Source: Algoriphagus sp. Y33 (GTDB lineage: Bacteria; Bacteroidota; Bacteroidia; Cytophagales; Cyclobacteriaceae). From it: a stretch of 64,000 nt of DNA. The position numbers and the translations under genes are program-made. Below, piece after piece: positions 44,123 through 52,089 of the stretch (the stretch's first letter is position 1; every line of letters begins with the position of its first letter). Where the stretch lies: NCBI RefSeq assembly GCF_014838715.1, contig NZ_CP061947.1, positions 2,046,001 through 2,110,000 of the forward strand, read 5' to 3'. The notes under the pieces were generated by a model. It ran no database searches and was not told the DNA's origin. It was given only the letters and a program-made list of their open reading frames with translations.

Positions 44123-44770
44123 ATGACGGATTCGACTACACAGATATTCTTACGCTCAACACGTGACTTTTGGCACAGTGAAACCATGGCCACCTCCAGT
44201 CATAGTTTCCCGGCTCAGCCTTCCGGCCAGTCTGCCATAGATTGGGCAGAAATGACTTTGAAAGCAGGGTATTCTCATGAGTTTCTTGCTTTCCAGGATT
44301 GTCTATTGATTCTCGTTCCACTGCTAGGTGAGGTCTGTCTGAATGGAGACTTTGCCGTCGATGTAGGCCATTGCTGGCGAAAATCACTGAGGACAGGAGA
44401 AGTTATACTTCTTCAAAATCGATATGAAAATACTGAAAATCACTTTCTTAGAATACAAATTCCTTTTTCAGGATCAGTCAAATCATCCATCACCTGCTTT
44501 TCCCAAGAAGAGCTCCAAAACTGTATCTTTCCTATTTTTACTTTTATCGAAGATGAAGTATCCATCAAACTTGGGTTGGGAAAATTCAAGGGAAGAACCG
44601 ACTTGGAATTTACTGTAAGGGGAACTGTATACGCTTATTGTCTTGTCGGTGCATTTGAAGTACAAAATTGCCTCTTGGAAAAAGGAGATGCACTGAAAAT
44701 CAGCCATAGCAAAAAAGTAGAATTGGAAGCGCTCTCGCCAAATGCTTTCCTATTCACTTTGGAAACATGA
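44123..44770 (+). CDS. Pirin-like bicupin protein (distant)
   Basis: A 215-residue protein. The C-terminal block VGAFEVQNCLLEKGDALKIS followed by KKVELEALSPNAFLFTLE resembles the C-terminal cupin of pirin/YhaK proteins. The N-terminal half lacks the usual pirin metal-binding His cluster as far as I can see, so activity is doubtful. No signal peptide. The start is 3 bp after the dioxygenase stop codon, implying translational coupling and a linked role. Confidence 0.65.
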   Translation: MTDSTTQIFLRSTRDFWHSETMATSSHSFPAQPSGQSAIDWAEMTLKAGYSHEFLAFQDCLLILVPLLGEVCLNGDFAVDVGHCWRKSLRTGEVILLQNRYENTENHFLRIQIPFSGSVKSSITCFSQEELQNCIFPIFTFIEDEVSIKLGLGKFKGRTDLEFTVRGTVYAYCLVGAFEVQNCLLEKGDALKISHSKKVELEALSPNAFLFTLET

Positions 44771-44809
44771 GCTTTCGCAACCTACATTTAGGAGAAATGA
44801 TAGCTACGT

Positions 44810-45874
44810 ATGGGTAAGGACTTCAGAAAATATAGTTGGTTGCATGCGACTGGAGTTGTGGCGTTTCTGATGCTGCCCATTCTTCTTTATCCCCATCCTC
44901 CTGAAATAAAGAACTTCCTTTTTACGGCACCAACTATCAGGGATTTTATAGCCAATCTTCTGATGGTCACTTTTTTTTACATCAATTACTACTTCCTCAT
45001 CCCTACCCTGTTTGAAAAGAAGGAATACACGGTATACGCATTGATCATCTTGTTTTCCTTTGGCCTGATCATCGTGCTGCCTTCTATGCTTACTGGTCTT
45101 ATTCCTTGGGTGGAGCATTTTAAACCCCGGCACCCAGGTACAGGAATGCCCGCCCAAAGAGTTCCCAAACCGAACAGTGGGGAATGGAATTTCATGAGTA
45201 TCGTAAACAATCATGTATTACTGTATCTTTCTGTGGTACTACTGTCCATCCTGCTGCGAATTAGGGAGCGGCTTTTTGCCACAGAAAAATCTAAGGCAGA
45301 TGCGGAACTGAATTCTTTGAAAAGTCAGGTAAATCCACACTTTCTCTTTAATACGCTCAATAGCATTTATGGAATGGCGGTCCGGGAGAAATCCTTGAAA
45401 ACTGCGGAAAGTATTATCAAACTTTCCGGCTTGATGCGCTACGTTGTGACTGAAGCGGAAACGGAGTTTGTTCCCTTAGAGAAGGAGCTGGAATACATAG
45501 AAAATTACATATCCTTACAGCGGCTGAGACTGGACAGCAGTGTGGATTTTACATTTTTGAATGAGGCAGATGCCGGGAGGAAAGTAATTGCGCCTTTGAT
45601 TTTGATTCCCTTTATTGAAAATGCGTTTAAGCATGGAGTCAACCCGGACGAGAAATCCGAAATACTGATCAGCATTGAAACGATTGGCACAAGCCTAGTC
45701 TTAACGGTGAAGAATCTAAAAGTGAATCAGCAACTTGCCCATCACGAGAAAAGCGGGCATGGTATCGATAATGTGAAATCAAGACTTTCACACCTGTACC
45801 CAAATAAAAATTCCCTTACCCTCTCGGAAGATGAGTTAACTTATATGATCCGGTTAAGACTTGAACTCACATGA
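44810..45874 (+). CDS. LytS/YehU-type sensor histidine kinase
   Basis: A 354-residue membrane kinase. Four hydrophobic helices (about 14-29, 45-65, 76-98, 132-150) precede a His-kinase domain with phosphoacceptor His177 in SQVNPHFLFNTLNSIYG. The N box is IPFIENAFKHGVNPDEKS and the G box GHGIDNVKSRL. It lacks a recognisable extracellular sensor domain. It overlaps the next gene by 4 bp (ATGA) and so pairs with the LytTR regulator. Its position after the dioxygenase/cupin pair suggests it controls that locus. Confidence 0.92.
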   Translation: MGKDFRKYSWLHATGVVAFLMLPILLYPHPPEIKNFLFTAPTIRDFIANLLMVTFFYINYYFLIPTLFEKKEYTVYALIILFSFGLIIVLPSMLTGLIPWVEHFKPRHPGTGMPAQRVPKPNSGEWNFMSIVNNHVLLYLSVVLLSILLRIRERLFATEKSKADAELNSLKSQVNPHFLFNTLNSIYGMAVREKSLKTAESIIKLSGLMRYVVTEAETEFVPLEKELEYIENYISLQRLRLDSSVDFTFLNEADAGRKVIAPLILIPFIENAFKHGVNPDEKSEILISIETIGTSLVLTVKNLKVNQQLAHHEKSGHGIDNVKSRLSHLYPNKNSLTLSEDELTYMIRLRLELT

Positions 45875-46557
45875 TCAAAGCTATCGCCATAGACGACGAA
45901 CCCTTGCCTCTGGAAATTTTGGCCAATTTCGCAGAGCAAATCGATGGGTTAGCACTTTTGCAGACTTTTACCAAAGTCCAAGAAGCTGTTCTGTTCCTCG
46001 CAATCCAGGAAGTGGATTTAATTTTTCTGGATATTCAGATGCCGGCTATCTCAGGCTTGGAATTTTACAGGAAATATGGAAATGAGCGAATGGTGATTTT
46101 CACCACTGCTTTTTCACAATATGCAATAGATGGTTTTAACCTTAGCGCTATAGATTATTTATTGAAGCCTTATGATTTTGACCGATTCCAATTTGCTGTA
46201 GATAAGGCTATTGACTATATTCTATTTAAGCAATCATCAAATCAAAATCCTGTCCATATTTTTCTCAAAGCAGACTATAAAATACAGAAAGTAGTCCTCG
46301 CTGAGATTCTATACATCGAAGGGCTTGCAGACTATCTTCGCATTTTTCTAACGGGGCAAAAGCCGCTTATCGTGAGACAAACAATGAAGTCCATGCTAGA
46401 GATATTGCCGGATACTTTTTGTCGTGTTCACCGATCATTTATAGTTCCGCTCTCTTCAATCACTGCGGTCAAGGGAAGGGCAGTATTTATCCATGAAAAA
46501 GAAATTCCAATTGGAACGACCTATTGGGAGAAGTTTGAGCAGGCGTTTTTCAAATAA
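45871..46557 (+). CDS. LytTR-family response regulator
   Basis: A 228-residue regulator with a receiver domain (acid pocket IDDEP, phosphoacceptor Asp54 in FLDIQMPAISG, Lys in LLKPYDF) and a C-terminal LytTR DNA-binding domain (ILYIEGLADYLRIFL; FCRVHRSFIVPLSSI). LytTR proteins bind direct repeats upstream of targets. The start overlaps the kinase stop codon. No LytTR target repeat could be assigned by eye. Confidence 0.93.
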   Translation: MIKAIAIDDEPLPLEILANFAEQIDGLALLQTFTKVQEAVLFLAIQEVDLIFLDIQMPAISGLEFYRKYGNERMVIFTTAFSQYAIDGFNLSAIDYLLKPYDFDRFQFAVDKAIDYILFKQSSNQNPVHIFLKADYKIQKVVLAEILYIEGLADYLRIFLTGQKPLIVRQTMKSMLEILPDTFCRVHRSFIVPLSSITAVKGRAVFIHEKEIPIGTTYWEKFEQAFFK

Positions 46558-46653
46558 TTCCTTACGAAAATCAAGCCTTTGTCTCCATTTGAATATAATC
46601 TGTTGAAAATGGTGTTGCTATAGCTTAACTTAATGCTTTAAGATTTTCGTTTT

Positions 46654-47760
46654 ATGAAAGAATTTCAGGCCATTATTAGCGCATATGAGCAATATAAGCT
46701 GACACAAAAGAAAACTGCCTTGGCCACCGTCGTGCAGGTAGATGGGTCTGCGTACAGAAGACCCGGAGCCAGAATGTTGGTTTCCGAAGATGGGGAACTT
46801 ACCGGGGCGATCAGTGGAGGCTGTTTGGAAGGGGATGCGCTTCGCAAAGCGCAAACAGTGATCTTCCAGCAGAAATCCATGCTGGTCACCTACGATACTA
46901 CAGATGAGGATGATCAGAAATTCGGCGTAGGACTGGGTTGCAATGGAATTATTCATGTATTGATAGAACCAATTGACTATCAAAACCCTATAAATCCAAT
47001 TGAATTATTAAAAATTGCTTTGAGCAACCGTGCTTTTTCCAGGTTAATCACTGTGTTTTCGGTGAAATATTCCAAGCAAGAGCAAGTAGGAACGAAAGTT
47101 CTTCTGAAAGAAAACCGAACATTTGGTGATAAACATAAACTTGGAGATCCACTTTGGGAGAGGGTTCAAGAAGAATTGGACAGTAATCAATCCACGCATC
47201 ATATCATTGAAAAATATGATATGCTAGATGATATTCAGGTATTCATAGAATCCATCAAACCTACTATTCGCCTTTTTCTTTTCGGTGCAGGAAATGATAC
47301 TATCCCCTTGGCTAAAATGGCCGATATACTGGGGCTTGAAGTTGTGGTAATTGATGGAAGAAAGAATCTGGCTACACCCCTGCGCTTTCCATCGGCTCTG
47401 AAAATCATAACAGGTTCAGGAGATGAAGTAGTACGGCAATTAGAAACCGATTCCAACAGTGCAGCACTCTTGATGACACACAATTTTGACTATGAGGCAT
47501 TGGTCTTGGCGGATTTGCTGCTTTTAAGCTTACCCTATGTGGGAATATTGGGGCCAAAGAAAAAGTCTGAAAAACTACTGGATAGATTAGAGAAGAATGG
47601 AACAGCTGTCAATCAAGACACTATCTACTCCCCAATGGGATTGGATATTGGTGCAGAGGGTTCTGAAGAGATCGCTTTGTCCATTTTGGCAGAGGTGAAA
47701 GCGGTTTTGGCAAAAAAACAAGGTACCTTTCTGAGAAATAAGACAGGCCCCATACACTAA
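46654..47760 (+). CDS. xdhC: XdhC-family molybdenum-enzyme maturation protein
   Basis: A 368-residue protein that, in known relatives, binds molybdenum cofactor, protects its sulfido form and inserts it into xanthine dehydrogenase-type enzymes. The N-terminal part has ATVVQVDGSAYRRPGARMLV and GAISGGCLEGDALRKA. The C-terminal Rossmann part has LFLFGAGNDTIPLAKMADILG. It is followed after 8 bp by a MocA-like cytidylyltransferase gene. The pair lies between two molybdenum hydroxylase loci and could serve both. Confidence 0.92.
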   Translation: MKEFQAIISAYEQYKLTQKKTALATVVQVDGSAYRRPGARMLVSEDGELTGAISGGCLEGDALRKAQTVIFQQKSMLVTYDTTDEDDQKFGVGLGCNGIIHVLIEPIDYQNPINPIELLKIALSNRAFSRLITVFSVKYSKQEQVGTKVLLKENRTFGDKHKLGDPLWERVQEELDSNQSTHHIIEKYDMLDDIQVFIESIKPTIRLFLFGAGNDTIPLAKMADILGLEVVVIDGRKNLATPLRFPSALKIITGSGDEVVRQLETDSNSAALLMTHNFDYEALVLADLLLLSLPYVGILGPKKKSEKLLDRLEKNGTAVNQDTIYSPMGLDIGAEGSEEIALSILAEVKAVLAKKQGTFLRNKTGPIH

Positions 47761-47768
47761 GAAAATAA

Positions 47769-48350
47769 ATGAAGACAGGAATCATCATACTTGCAGCAGG
47801 AGAATCATCAAGACTTGGCTATCCCAAGCAGATCGCACAATTCAATGGAAAAACCTTACTGCAATTGGCCATAGATGCTGCAAATGATTCCAAAGCTGAC
47901 AAAAGAGTTCTGGTGCTGGGAGCATTTCGGGATGAGATCAAAAAGACTTTTCCGGGGGCAAGTATTCCCAACATTCCCAATCCACACTTCCAGAAAGGCA
48001 TGTCTTCCAGCATCAAAATCGGTATGGAATACATGCTCAAATTCGATAAACCTGATCAAGTAATTATTATGCTATGTGATCAACCCTTTGTGGATGCGAA
48101 GATTCTCAATAAACTTATCGCAACTCAGAAAAAGGAAGGAAAAGGAATTGTTGCCTGTGCCTATTCCAAAACTATAGGTGTTCCTATACTTTTCGGAGAA
48201 GCCCATTTTAAAGAATTGATGGAATTGACAGGGGATGAAGGAGCCAAAAATATTGCGCTTGCCCATGAGGATGATTTAGTAGCTATACCTTTCCCAAAAG
48301 GCAAAGTGGATATAGATACGGAAGAGGATCTGAGGGACTTGAATTTGTAG
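47769..48350 (+). CDS. MocA-like molybdenum cofactor cytidylyl-/nucleotidyltransferase
   Basis: A 193-residue NTP transferase of the MobA/MocA group. The N-terminal GIIILAAGESSRLGYPKQ is the nucleotide-binding signature, and MLCDQPFVDAKIL and the C-terminal DIDTEEDLRDL are typical. Pairing with xdhC favours the MocA role, making molybdopterin cytosine dinucleotide, over MobA. It is cotranscribed with xdhC (8-bp gap). Confidence 0.9.
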   Translation: MKTGIIILAAGESSRLGYPKQIAQFNGKTLLQLAIDAANDSKADKRVLVLGAFRDEIKKTFPGASIPNIPNPHFQKGMSSSIKIGMEYMLKFDKPDQVIIMLCDQPFVDAKILNKLIATQKKEGKGIVACAYSKTIGVPILFGEAHFKELMELTGDEGAKNIALAHEDDLVAIPFPKGKVDIDTEEDLRDLNL

Positions 48351-48521
48351 GTTTGAAGATTCTCGTGGCGACGCTACGATTATCTCCCGCTGAGGCGCAA
48401 AGGCGCTATTCTTTTTACTCATAACACAATGATATATAGCCAGATAAAAACAGATTAACCTTTGAGTTAAGTAAGATCTCAAACGAGTAATGATAGATAT
48501 AATTTCTCAACAAGAATTCAA

Positions 48522-49049
48522 TTGAATAATAAGCTCTCTTCAACCCATCAGATTATCGAATCTAAAGCTAGAGACTACATGAATTACAAATATCCTATAT
48601 TTTACTATTTACAATTTATCGTATATCCTATTTTTACAATTCTTTGGCTGTTTGGTTTCATTTTGGGCATATACTTTATTCAAGCTGAAAAGACATTTTT
48701 TACTGTATTTTGGATTACAATATGGCTTTTGGCGGGCTGGTTTACTTTTTATTGGGGGACTTGGTATAAATGTGGAAAGCAAACAATTGAAGTTAAAAGT
48801 GAAGGCATCAAAGTTTCAAAAAAGTTTATGCTTTATCACCGTTCAAAATTGGTATCTAAAAAAAACATCTTAACTATAAGTTATAAAGAGCTTAAGCCTT
48901 ATAATTTTTTTACTGGAAAAGATATTGAAATCAAAGAAAGATTAGGATGGCTTGTTATTAATGGAGATTCTGATCACGCTCGTAATTCATACTTATATCC
49001 AATTGATGACCTTGAAAAATTGATTGAATATTATAAAATTTCAACTTGA
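48522..49049 (+). CDS. Hypothetical membrane protein, AT-rich
   Basis: A 175-residue protein starting at TTG 48522; an internal ATG at 48579 is the alternative. Two hydrophobic helices (about 28-51 and 58-76) are followed by a basic beta-rich tail (CGKQTIEVKSEGIKVSKKF, GWLVINGDSDHARNSYLY) resembling a bacterial PH-type fold, but this is a loose impression. The base composition is clearly more AT-rich than its neighbours, which hints at an accessory or recently acquired gene. No family recognised. Confidence 0.6.
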   Translation: MNNKLSSTHQIIESKARDYMNYKYPIFYYLQFIVYPIFTILWLFGFILGIYFIQAEKTFFTVFWITIWLLAGWFTFYWGTWYKCGKQTIEVKSEGIKVSKKFMLYHRSKLVSKKNILTISYKELKPYNFFTGKDIEIKERLGWLVINGDSDHARNSYLYPIDDLEKLIEYYKIST

Positions 49050-49134
49050 AACTTGCTAGTACTTAACACCCTCTACGACAATTTCTCCAAGTAGATTACC
49101 TGTTTTTCTAAATGAGGTAACTTTTCCTTCTAGT

Positions 49135-49329
49135 TCAGCTTGTTTTCAAAAATCTACAATTACACCGCAATTTAAGCGATTCATTGTAGAAGCATTCTAC
49201 TGTTTGCATCTTACTCGCTAATGTGCCCATTCGGTGGAATATAATTCCATGAAAAGGGAAAGCCTTTCGCATGGCGAAATTTAATAAAAAGCCGTAGCGG
49301 GCTCTAGACGCAGAATTATTCGCTGGCAC
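49135..49329. repeat. Possible dispersed or decayed intergenic sequence
   Basis: This stretch of the 49050-49388 gap has a 64-codon minus-strand frame without family features. It contains GTGGAATATAAT (about 49231), which recurs near 51930 in another intergenic gap. I suspect repeat or remnant sequence rather than a gene. Confidence 0.3.
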
Positions 49330-49388
49330 GGATCTGGGCTTAAGTGAATCATATAATTAGTAACTAACTCACTAACCAACTAGCAATC

Positions 49389-49919
49389 ATGAACACACTA
49401 ATTAATGCACAAGCCAGCTGTTCGGAAGCGATCTCATGTAACGTAAAAACTGCAAGAGATGAATCTGTAGGTTCCATTAAAGACATTATGATCAACACCT
49501 CAACAGGCCAAGTTGATTATGTTGTACTGAAGGTGGATGAAGGATTTCTCAATTTAGGTTCAAAACTTCTTGCTTTACCATTTGAATCCTTCGAGTTCAA
49601 TCCCGTACAGGATGATGTAGTAATTGTAAAAGAATTGAAAGAAACTTTGGAAAATGCTCCAGGGTTTGATGAGAATGAATGGCCTTCAGGCCCTCAAGAA
49701 GAGTTCATTCACGACATGCGTACCTATTACAGTGAGGAGCCCCGTAGTCTATATGGTCGTTATGATCATACCAATAGATCTTTTTACACTGTGAAAGATC
49801 AATTTGATACTTCATCGGAAAGGATTCGGGATCCGAAATTTGGAGATGGTTTTCTAGAAAAAGATCATCGCGGAGAGAGACAGTCAGACCTTAGAAGAGG
49901 CGGTAAGCCCCTTTTATAA
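49389..49919 (+). CDS. PRC-barrel domain protein
   Basis: A 176-residue cytoplasmic protein. Residues about 15-85 form a PRC-barrel (ARDESVGSIKDIMINTSTGQ; YVVLKVDEGFLNLGSKLLAL; PFESFEF). The second half is polar and probably disordered (RYDHTNRSFYTVKDQ, EKDHRGERQSDLRRGGKP). PRC-barrel proteins bind partners or RNA, and those of this stress-related style are often single genes. It has its own terminator. Confidence 0.85.
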   Translation: MNTLINAQASCSEAISCNVKTARDESVGSIKDIMINTSTGQVDYVVLKVDEGFLNLGSKLLALPFESFEFNPVQDDVVIVKELKETLENAPGFDENEWPSGPQEEFIHDMRTYYSEEPRSLYGRYDHTNRSFYTVKDQFDTSSERIRDPKFGDGFLEKDHRGERQSDLRRGGKPLL

Positions 49920-49943
49920 GCTCCGATCCTATCTAACCTAGGC

Positions 49944-49973
49944 AAGGCTAATCCATTTTTGGGTTAGCCTTTT
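49944..49973 (+). terminator. Terminator of the PRC-barrel gene
   Basis: An 8-bp stem (AAGGCTAA / TTAGCCTT), extendable by CC/GG pairs, ends in TTTTG. Confidence 0.75.
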
Positions 49974-50077
49974 GTCATTAGTCATCCTATGGTTAAAATC
50001 TGATGGATATTAAATCTGATATATCTTTCCTGAAAATAAGGAAACTAAAAAACTGCACCGTTGCTGGAGAAATAGAA

Positions 50078-51217
50078 TTATTCTCTCAACTCCCCTAACA
50101 CTTTCTCTACCCATTCCGCCGTATCCAGCACTTCTTGCTCAGTGGTATTCCTCCCCAAACTAAACCTGATTGATGCTCTACCCAGATCGGCATCCAAGCC
50201 CATAGCTTTTAGCACGTGTGAAGGTTTGGGTGAAATACTGGTACAAGCCGAACCGGAGCTCACGGCGACTTTTTGACATACTTTGCGTAGCAATTCCTCC
50301 CCCTCCACTCCACCAAAAGCAATATTGGTCATGTGTGAAAGACGGTATTGACTTCCATTCAATACGGTGCTTGGTAGAGCTAACAGTTTCTTTTCCAGCA
50401 AATCACGTAGCTTCCCCAAGCGATTGGACTCCTCCTTCATTTCTCCCGCTCGTAGTTCTGCCGCTTTCCCAAAACCTACAATAGCAGGAACATTTAGCGT
50501 TCCGCTTCGGAAGCCTTTTTCGTGTCCTCCCCCATGGGTTTGAGCAAAGGGTTTGGGTAAAGAATGATTGTGCCGGATATACAGTGCCCCGATTCCCTTT
50601 GGTCCGTATAATTTATGTGCTGAAATCGCCATCAGATGAATTCCGGCTACAGAAAGGGGAATCTTTCCGGCAGCCTGTACTGCATCACTTAGGAAAATGA
50701 TATTATTCTCTTCTGCTATGGCTGAGATTTCTTCGATAGGATGAATTATGCCGGTTTCATTATTTGCCCACATCAGGCAAATCATTTTTGTATGGGGAAG
50801 GATACTTGATTTCAGCAATTCAATATCAATATTGCCTTTCGGATCTACAGGTAAAAAAGTAACGTCAGCACCTTCTTTCTCCATGGCAAGCATCGTATCT
50901 AACACCGCCTTATGTTCTGTCTGACACGTGATGTAATGCTGCTTTTCCCCTTTGTATAAGTCAAAAGTCCCTTTGATTGCCAGATTAATCGCTTCGGTAG
51001 CTCCCGAAGTAAAAATAATTTCTTTCGTTTGAACTCCAATTAAATTGGCCACCTGCTCCCTAGCTGCCTCAGTTGCATTCTCAGCCAACCAGCCGAATGC
51101 ATGGGATCTACTTGCGGCATTTCCAAAATGAACGCCAAAATATGGAAGCATGGCTTCTACTACTTCCGGCGAACAAGGTGTCGTAGCATTATAGTCGAGG
51201 TAAATGGGGTAATTCAT
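50078..51217 (-). CDS. Cysteine desulfurase, class I (NifS/IscS-like)
   Basis: A 379-residue PLP enzyme that takes sulfur from cysteine as a persulfide. PLP-binding Lys202 is in SAHKLYGPKG, the cofactor-stacking His lies in TEHKA, and the catalytic Cys325 is in SSGSACTSIS. The pattern is the NifS/IscS group rather than SufS. No iscU or suf gene is adjacent. It lies 1.7 kb from mocA and 0.9 kb from the IorAB-type genes, so delivering sulfur to molybdenum cofactor is a possible job, alongside housekeeping Fe-S or tRNA thiolation. Confidence 0.92.
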   Translation of the reverse strand: MNYPIYLDYNATTPCSPEVVEAMLPYFGVHFGNAASRSHAFGWLAENATEAAREQVANLIGVQTKEIIFTSGATEAINLAIKGTFDLYKGEKQHYITCQTEHKAVLDTMLAMEKEGADVTFLPVDPKGNIDIELLKSSILPHTKMICLMWANNETGIIHPIEEISAIAEENNIIFLSDAVQAAGKIPLSVAGIHLMAISAHKLYGPKGIGALYIRHNHSLPKPFAQTHGGGHEKGFRSGTLNVPAIVGFGKAAELRAGEMKEESNRLGKLRDLLEKKLLALPSTVLNGSQYRLSHMTNIAFGGVEGEELLRKVCQKVAVSSGSACTSISPKPSHVLKAMGLDADLGRASIRFSLGRNTTEQEVLDTAEWVEKVLGELRE

Positions 51218-51368
51218 GTTCTAAAGTAAAAAGTCTATCGCTTTTAGACCATAGCCTAGGGTCATTATTCCTATAATTAGTAAATAGATTAAAGTTAACT
51301 GACCACTTCCTTATTTAAATCAAATTTGAAAGCCGAAGCTTGCATTTGTAAGTCGGGCTAGCTGATTT

Positions 51369-51389
51369 TTCAGGTTGAGCGGAGTCGAA
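51369..51389 (+). repeat. Short dispersed-type motif
   Basis: TTCAGGTTGAGCGGAGTCGA is a motif that I recall as recurring in intergenic regions of Bacteroidota. Recognition is from memory and unverified. The rest of 51218-51480 shows nothing further. Confidence 0.3.
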
Positions 51390-51480
51390 CCCTCCTGCTG
51401 GAATTGTCTATGGTAAAACACCACGCGATATAATGTGTCTCCACTACAATAAAGACATTTAGAATTTGCTAATTTTAATC

Positions 51481-51825
51481 ATGCAAGAAGCCTGGACATT
51501 TGAATTACCTAAGTCGGAAAAGCCCCTTTCAGATCAAATCAAGAAAGTATTACTTGACAATCAGAAGGACTTGGGAATTTTTCTTTCCTACTATTTCAAG
51601 AAGGAAGGTGCGCTGGCAGAGAAAGCGGATCTCGGTTCTGAGATTAATTTTAAGGATCAAAATTCAGGGGATTTCAAATTGGAATTTGATTTGGTGCACT
51701 TCAATGCCTGTCTGGCAATTCATGAGCAAAAACGGGATCAGATGAAAATCACCTTTGATATTGTCAACAATAACCTTAGACTCAAAGGTCCCTATTGGCC
51801 CGAGAGGGAAATGGATGAGATTTAA
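51481..51825 (+). CDS. Conserved hypothetical protein, 114 residues
   Basis: A small soluble protein starting at ATG 51481; a TTG-type start at 51466 would add only five hydrophobic residues. No signal or membrane segment. The sequence alternates charged helical and beta-like parts (SDQIKKVLLDNQKDLGIFLS; FKLEFDLVHFNACLAIHEQK). I recognise no domain. Convergent with the iorB-type gene. Confidence 0.65.
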   Translation: MQEAWTFELPKSEKPLSDQIKKVLLDNQKDLGIFLSYYFKKEGALAEKADLGSEINFKDQNSGDFKLEFDLVHFNACLAIHEQKRDQMKITFDIVNNNLRLKGPYWPEREMDEI

Positions 51826-51970
51826 GAAAGTATCAAGTAGCTAGTAGCAAGAATTAGAGCCAAGGTTTTAGATTTTTGAGCAAAAAGTCAAAATTTTAGA
51901 TCCGAGAGATTATAGCAAAACTTAGACAAGTGGAATATAATCCCACTATAAAATCGGTCAATTGTAACAC

Positions 51971-52016
51971 GTAAAAAAAACAAAAGCCCCTTTCCAACTA
52001 ACAGGAAAGAGGCTTT
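51971..52016 (-). terminator. Terminator of the iorAB-type operon
   Basis: On the minus strand a two-part stem (AAAGCC and CTTTCC pairing with GGAAAG and GGCTTT, single-base bulges between) is followed by TTTTGTTTTTTTT. Confidence 0.8.
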
Positions 52017-52089
52017 ATTACCGGTTATTTTATCCTGATTCCCGAATCTAGTGTCTTGATACTTACGTCTAAATACTAGATACTTAAAA

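Noticed and set aside
51830..51970. Possible regulatory palindrome around GTGGAATATAATCCCAC
   Set aside because: An imperfect, AT-rich palindrome in a spacer between convergent genes, with no promoter to regulate nearby.
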